A DNA stretch of 6,984 bases, taken from positions 1-6,984 of the forward strand of contig CAZLTJ010000111.1 of the NCBI GenBank assembly GCA_964562425.1. Reading direction: 5' to 3'. The position numbers and the translations under genes were made by a program. Shown here piece by piece: positions 5,213 to 6,984 of the stretch. Position 1 is the stretch's first letter. Each line of letters opens with the position of its first letter. Origin of the DNA: JAUWMV01 sp964562425. GTDB taxonomy: Bacteria > UBP14 > UBA6098 > B30-G16. Under the pieces are notes generated by a model. That model did no database searches. It saw only the letters and a list, made by a program, of their open reading frames with translations, and was not told the origin of the DNA.

Positions 5213-5610
5213 TGGAAAAGCAAATAAAGTTTAAACCTGATGAGATGGTTATAAATGAACATACATCTAATGATCCAATTCCTGTCAATATATTAAAATC
5301 AAATATATGGAGGGATCCCAAACTAAAAGATGATAATATGAAAAACGGCGGAAAGTTTTTACTGAAGATTAATGATCAAATAATAATCAATTCATCCCAT
5401 GAGTCTGATTGGCTGAATATAGAAAAACAATCTGAAGAGTGGAATACAACTATGCATCCATTTCCATTATGGGAATACTATATGAGGCGCGGTAATAGAT
5501 ATTATTTTAGAAGCAATAGGGGTGATAAAGTTATAGCAGAAGTTGAAAAGCCAGTACCTGAACTTGATCATTACGGACCAGTGGAAATTGATTTAGGAAT
5601 AATGGAATAA
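5212..5610 (+). CDS. Hypothetical protein (132 aa)
   Basis: I do not recognise this protein. It is soluble and polar, with many Asn, Lys and Glu residues. Notable blocks are GGKFLLKINDQIIINSSHESDW (46-67), a mixed-strand segment; the aromatic WEYYMRRGNRYYFRSNRG (86-103); and the acidic end VEIDLGIME. There is no signal peptide or membrane segment. It is the last gene before the terminator at 5665-5692 and thus closes the cargo cluster. The ATG at 5212 is the first in frame and no Shine-Dalgarno site precedes it. Confidence 0.7.
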   Translation: MEKQIKFKPDEMVINEHTSNDPIPVNILKSNIWRDPKLKDDNMKNGGKFLLKINDQIIINSSHESDWLNIEKQSEEWNTTMHPFPLWEYYMRRGNRYYFRSNRGDKVIAEVEKPVPELDHYGPVEIDLGIME

Positions 5611-5664
5611 TGGTTCCTGGACCATAAAATACTTATCATCCCTCTTTGCCGTGTGCATTGAGCC

Positions 5665-5692
5665 AGAACCGGGGTACTGCTCCGGTTTTTTT
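5665..5692 (+). terminator. Intrinsic terminator closing the cargo operon
   Basis: AACCGG (5667-5672) and CCGGTT (5682-5687) form a perfect six-pair stem, extendable by a G-U and an A-U pair at the base, with a nine-base loop. Seven T residues follow from 5686 to 5692. It lies 55 bases after the stop of the 132-aa gene and before a new transcription unit, as expected for the boundary between accessory and packaging genes. Confidence 0.85.
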
Positions 5693-5801
5693 ATTCCCTA
5701 AATCCCAGAAATGTTAATAAAAATGTTGATAACAAGTTAACAATACAACTTGGCTTCCGAGACTTTTCCTTTGTATATTGTAGCGTTTTGATACACTTAT
5801 G

Positions 5802-5817
5802 TTGCATAATGATGCAA
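5802..5817. promoter_or_regulatory. 16-bp dyad, possible operator before the packaging genes
   Basis: TTGCAT and ATGCAA flank a four-base spacer AATG, giving a perfect dyad 12 bases before ATG 5830. The arrangement fits a dimeric helix-turn-helix regulator site. The surrounding gap (5611-5829) is AT-rich and otherwise holds only the terminator. I searched it for a sigma-70-like promoter and for the Bacteroidota-type TAnnTTTG box and found no convincing match, so the promoter for the packaging genes is not located. Confidence 0.4.
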
Positions 5818-5829
5818 ATAAGACAATAA

Positions 5830-6420
5830 ATGTTCAAACCAACAAAAAAGCAAAGAAAGAAAAGATCCCGCATAGCCGGGGCAAAAGACCTGAAATCTGA
5901 TAATTTTAAGTCCAATTCGATAACCGTAACAACGGATGATCGGATAAAGGAAGCTTATGCAAGCGTAACAGAGATTTCCAGCATACCCGGACCCCAAACA
6001 CAGCACCGCATAATTACCATTAAAGCAATAGTCACACTTGACTTTATCCTGGCTGTCCTGGCAAAAGAAAAAATAACAGATCTATATATTGCTGTCTATG
6101 TAATAGGCAAAAAAACTATTGCCGAATTATCAAGCCTTCACGAATCCCAGGACATTCAAAACCTATTCTTTCTTGTTAATACCAGAATATATGCAAAGAC
6201 AGGCATCAATGAAATGCTGACGGCAACTGTTTCAAAGAATTGGAGGGTAAAAATAGCATATACCCACACGAAAATTATCCTCATGGAAACAGTCCAGGGA
6301 AACCATTATGTCGTGGAAGGGTCCGGCAATATGTCGCAGAATGGTCAATATGAACAGTACATTTTTGAGAACAATAAACCCGTTTATGATTTTCATAAAA
6401 ACTGGATGGAGAAACTTTGA
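5830..6420 (+). CDS. Phospholipase-D-like phage protein, single HKD-type half
   Basis: After a very basic N-terminus (KPTKKQRKKRSR, 3-14) and a mixed alpha/beta body, the C-terminal part carries a PLD-type signature: H146-x-K148 followed, after four residues, by E153 in place of the usual Asp, then EGSGNMSQNGQYEQY (163-177) matching the conserved G-S-x-N...E block. Only one half-motif is present, as in dimeric Nuc/Bfil-type PLD nucleases. From memory, similar proteins are common directly upstream of terminase small subunits in phages and prophages; their role is unknown, and DNA cleavage or binding is more likely than lipid work (inference). The D-to-E change may reduce or alter catalysis. 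The start has no Shine-Dalgarno site but follows the dyad at 5802-5817. The next gene starts three bases after its stop. Confidence 0.75.
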   Translation: MFKPTKKQRKKRSRIAGAKDLKSDNFKSNSITVTTDDRIKEAYASVTEISSIPGPQTQHRIITIKAIVTLDFILAVLAKEKITDLYIAVYVIGKKTIAELSSLHESQDIQNLFFLVNTRIYAKTGINEMLTATVSKNWRVKIAYTHTKIILMETVQGNHYVVEGSGNMSQNGQYEQYIFENNKPVYDFHKNWMEKL

Positions 6421-6423
6421 AAT

Positions 6424-6639
6424 ATGGCTGAAAAAAAGAAATTCAGAGCCGTAGCCGGCATAGCAGCAATGGACATTTTGGAAGCCTGGGGGATCCAAAC
6501 CAGGGGACTAAGGAAAGCAGTAATAACCATTACATACGATGATGTTGTTTTTGTAGATGTTGAATACCTGGCCAGTGAGATGGATGCCGGCGAAAAAGCG
6601 GGATTGAAAGAAAAATACATACTTAAAAAATTAGATTAA
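6424..6639 (+). CDS. Small hypothetical protein in the packaging module (71 aa)
   Basis: The product is MAEKKKFRAVAGIAAMDILEAW, then a beta-rich middle RKAVITITYDDVVFVDVEYL and a charged helix ending ILKKLD. No known motif is seen. It sits three bases after the PLD-like gene, and its TAA overlaps the ATG of the terminase gene (TAATG), so it is probably co-translated with both. The position between these two genes suggests a packaging accessory, but this is only context. Confidence 0.7.
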   Translation: MAEKKKFRAVAGIAAMDILEAWGIQTRGLRKAVITITYDDVVFVDVEYLASEMDAGEKAGLKEKYILKKLD

Positions 6640-6984
6640 TGCCAGGAGGGAAAGGAAATATAAGACCAGAGGACGGTAAACAGTTTGAGCCGGGAAATAA
6701 GGCTGCCGAAAAATGGGATAAACAGACAGCCGAACAATTAGGCCGGGAATTATTGGATTGGTTGAAAGAAACAGATGATGAAGGAAAAGACAAGGGAAAT
6801 ATATTCATAATTGATTTCCTAGCAGAACGCGATAATATTGATGAAAATAAGTTTTTACCCTCATACCTGGCAGGGAAATTTACGTCGTTTACCAACTTAT
6901 TAGAAAAAGCCAAAACAATACAGGAAGCTAAGCTATTAAAATACGGCGTAGCTGACCGGCTTAATGCATCCATGACAAAGTTTT
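6639..6984 (+). CDS. Terminase small subunit (5' part, cut by window end)
   Basis: The 115 visible residues begin MPGGKGNIRPEDGKQFEPGNKAAEKW, the usual Gly/Pro/Asn-rich opening of this phage family. They continue through helical segments (AEQLGRELLDWL, 31-42; YLAGKFTSFTNLLEKA, 76-91) and reach KYGVADRLNASMTKF (101-115), which matches the conserved end block (often followed by a short His-Gly-Trp segment) of small terminase subunits. Such proteins recognise phage DNA and load the large subunit (ATPase/nuclease) at the prohead. The start overlaps the previous stop (TAATG) and lacks its own Shine-Dalgarno site, so translation is probably coupled. The frame is open to the last base; the terminase large subunit is expected just outside the window. 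Confidence 0.75.
   Translation, partial: MPGGKGNIRPEDGKQFEPGNKAAEKWDKQTAEQLGRELLDWLKETDDEGKDKGNIFIIDFLAERDNIDENKFLPSYLAGKFTSFTNLLEKAKTIQEAKLLKYGVADRLNASMTKF

Noticed and set aside
5610..5625. Small hairpin ATGGT/ACCAT just after the 132-aa gene
   Set aside because: The stem is only five pairs with no T-run; the real terminator is at 5665-5692.
5724..5732. DnaA-box-like TTATCAACA on the minus strand
   Set aside because: It has one mismatch to the consensus, is single, and lies in AT-rich DNA where chance matches are expected; there is no other sign of an origin.
5760..5829. Promoter-like TTGATA or TTGTAG with CATAAT before the PLD-like gene
   Set aside because: Spacings are 11 or more than 20 bases, outside the usual range, and no TAnnTTTG box is present.
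6644..6650. AGGAGGG just after the terminase start as a ribosome binding site for a later start
   Set aside because: No ATG, GTG or TTG lies at suitable spacing in the frame, and the conserved N-terminus begins at 6639.

Overview
This window looks like part of a tailed-phage genome or a prophage. The strongest evidence is at the right edge. The last gene reads as a terminase small subunit, preceded by a small unknown gene and a phospholipase-D-like (PLD) gene, which is the start of a DNA-packaging module. All supported genes are on the + strand, tightly packed, often overlapping by a few bases (ATGA, TAATG) and mostly unlike housekeeping genes. The host cannot be read directly. The AT-rich genes, several of them lacking a Shine-Dalgarno site, and the resemblance I recall of several proteins to phage genes from Bacteroidota make a Bacteroidota host plausible but unproven.

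Left part (1-1163): the tail of an unknown gene, a 27-residue single-pass membrane peptide and a 324-residue Trp-rich phage protein of unknown function, the last two with strong AGGAGG ribosome binding sites. Middle part (1116-5610): a row of accessory (cargo) genes. These are a 58-aa protein; an MptE-like/DUF115 protein with a class I SAM methyltransferase; a PD-(D/E)XK nuclease-fold protein; a P-loop kinase-like protein with a 91-aa conserved phage protein; a radical SAM protein with an HNH endonuclease; and two small unknown proteins. Next come a clear intrinsic terminator (5665-5692) and an AT-rich gap with a 16-bp dyad that could be an operator. Right part (5830-6984): PLD-like gene, 71-aa protein, terminase small subunit (cut by the window edge).

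The most interesting signal is a short sequence that recurs at the borders of the cargo genes. Its fullest form begins TATGAAAAGGACTTAATAATATGG and continues into an AT-rich stretch. Five copies lie just before the starts of the genes at 1373, 2782, 3349, 4054 and 5032. Read in one frame, the copies spell variants of YEKDLIIWLFNKQ. This matches the last residues of the 324-aa protein (TYEVELIKWLFNKQKS), whose 3' end (1116-1154) is a sixth, diverged copy. My inference is that each cargo cassette sits behind a duplicated scrap of an ancestral gene 3' end, a scar-like or att-like border, and that the scrap now also supplies the ribosome binding site and, in another frame, the last residues (MKRT, MKRP) of two unrelated proteins. 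No integrase or transposase is visible in the window, so how the cassettes arrived is open.
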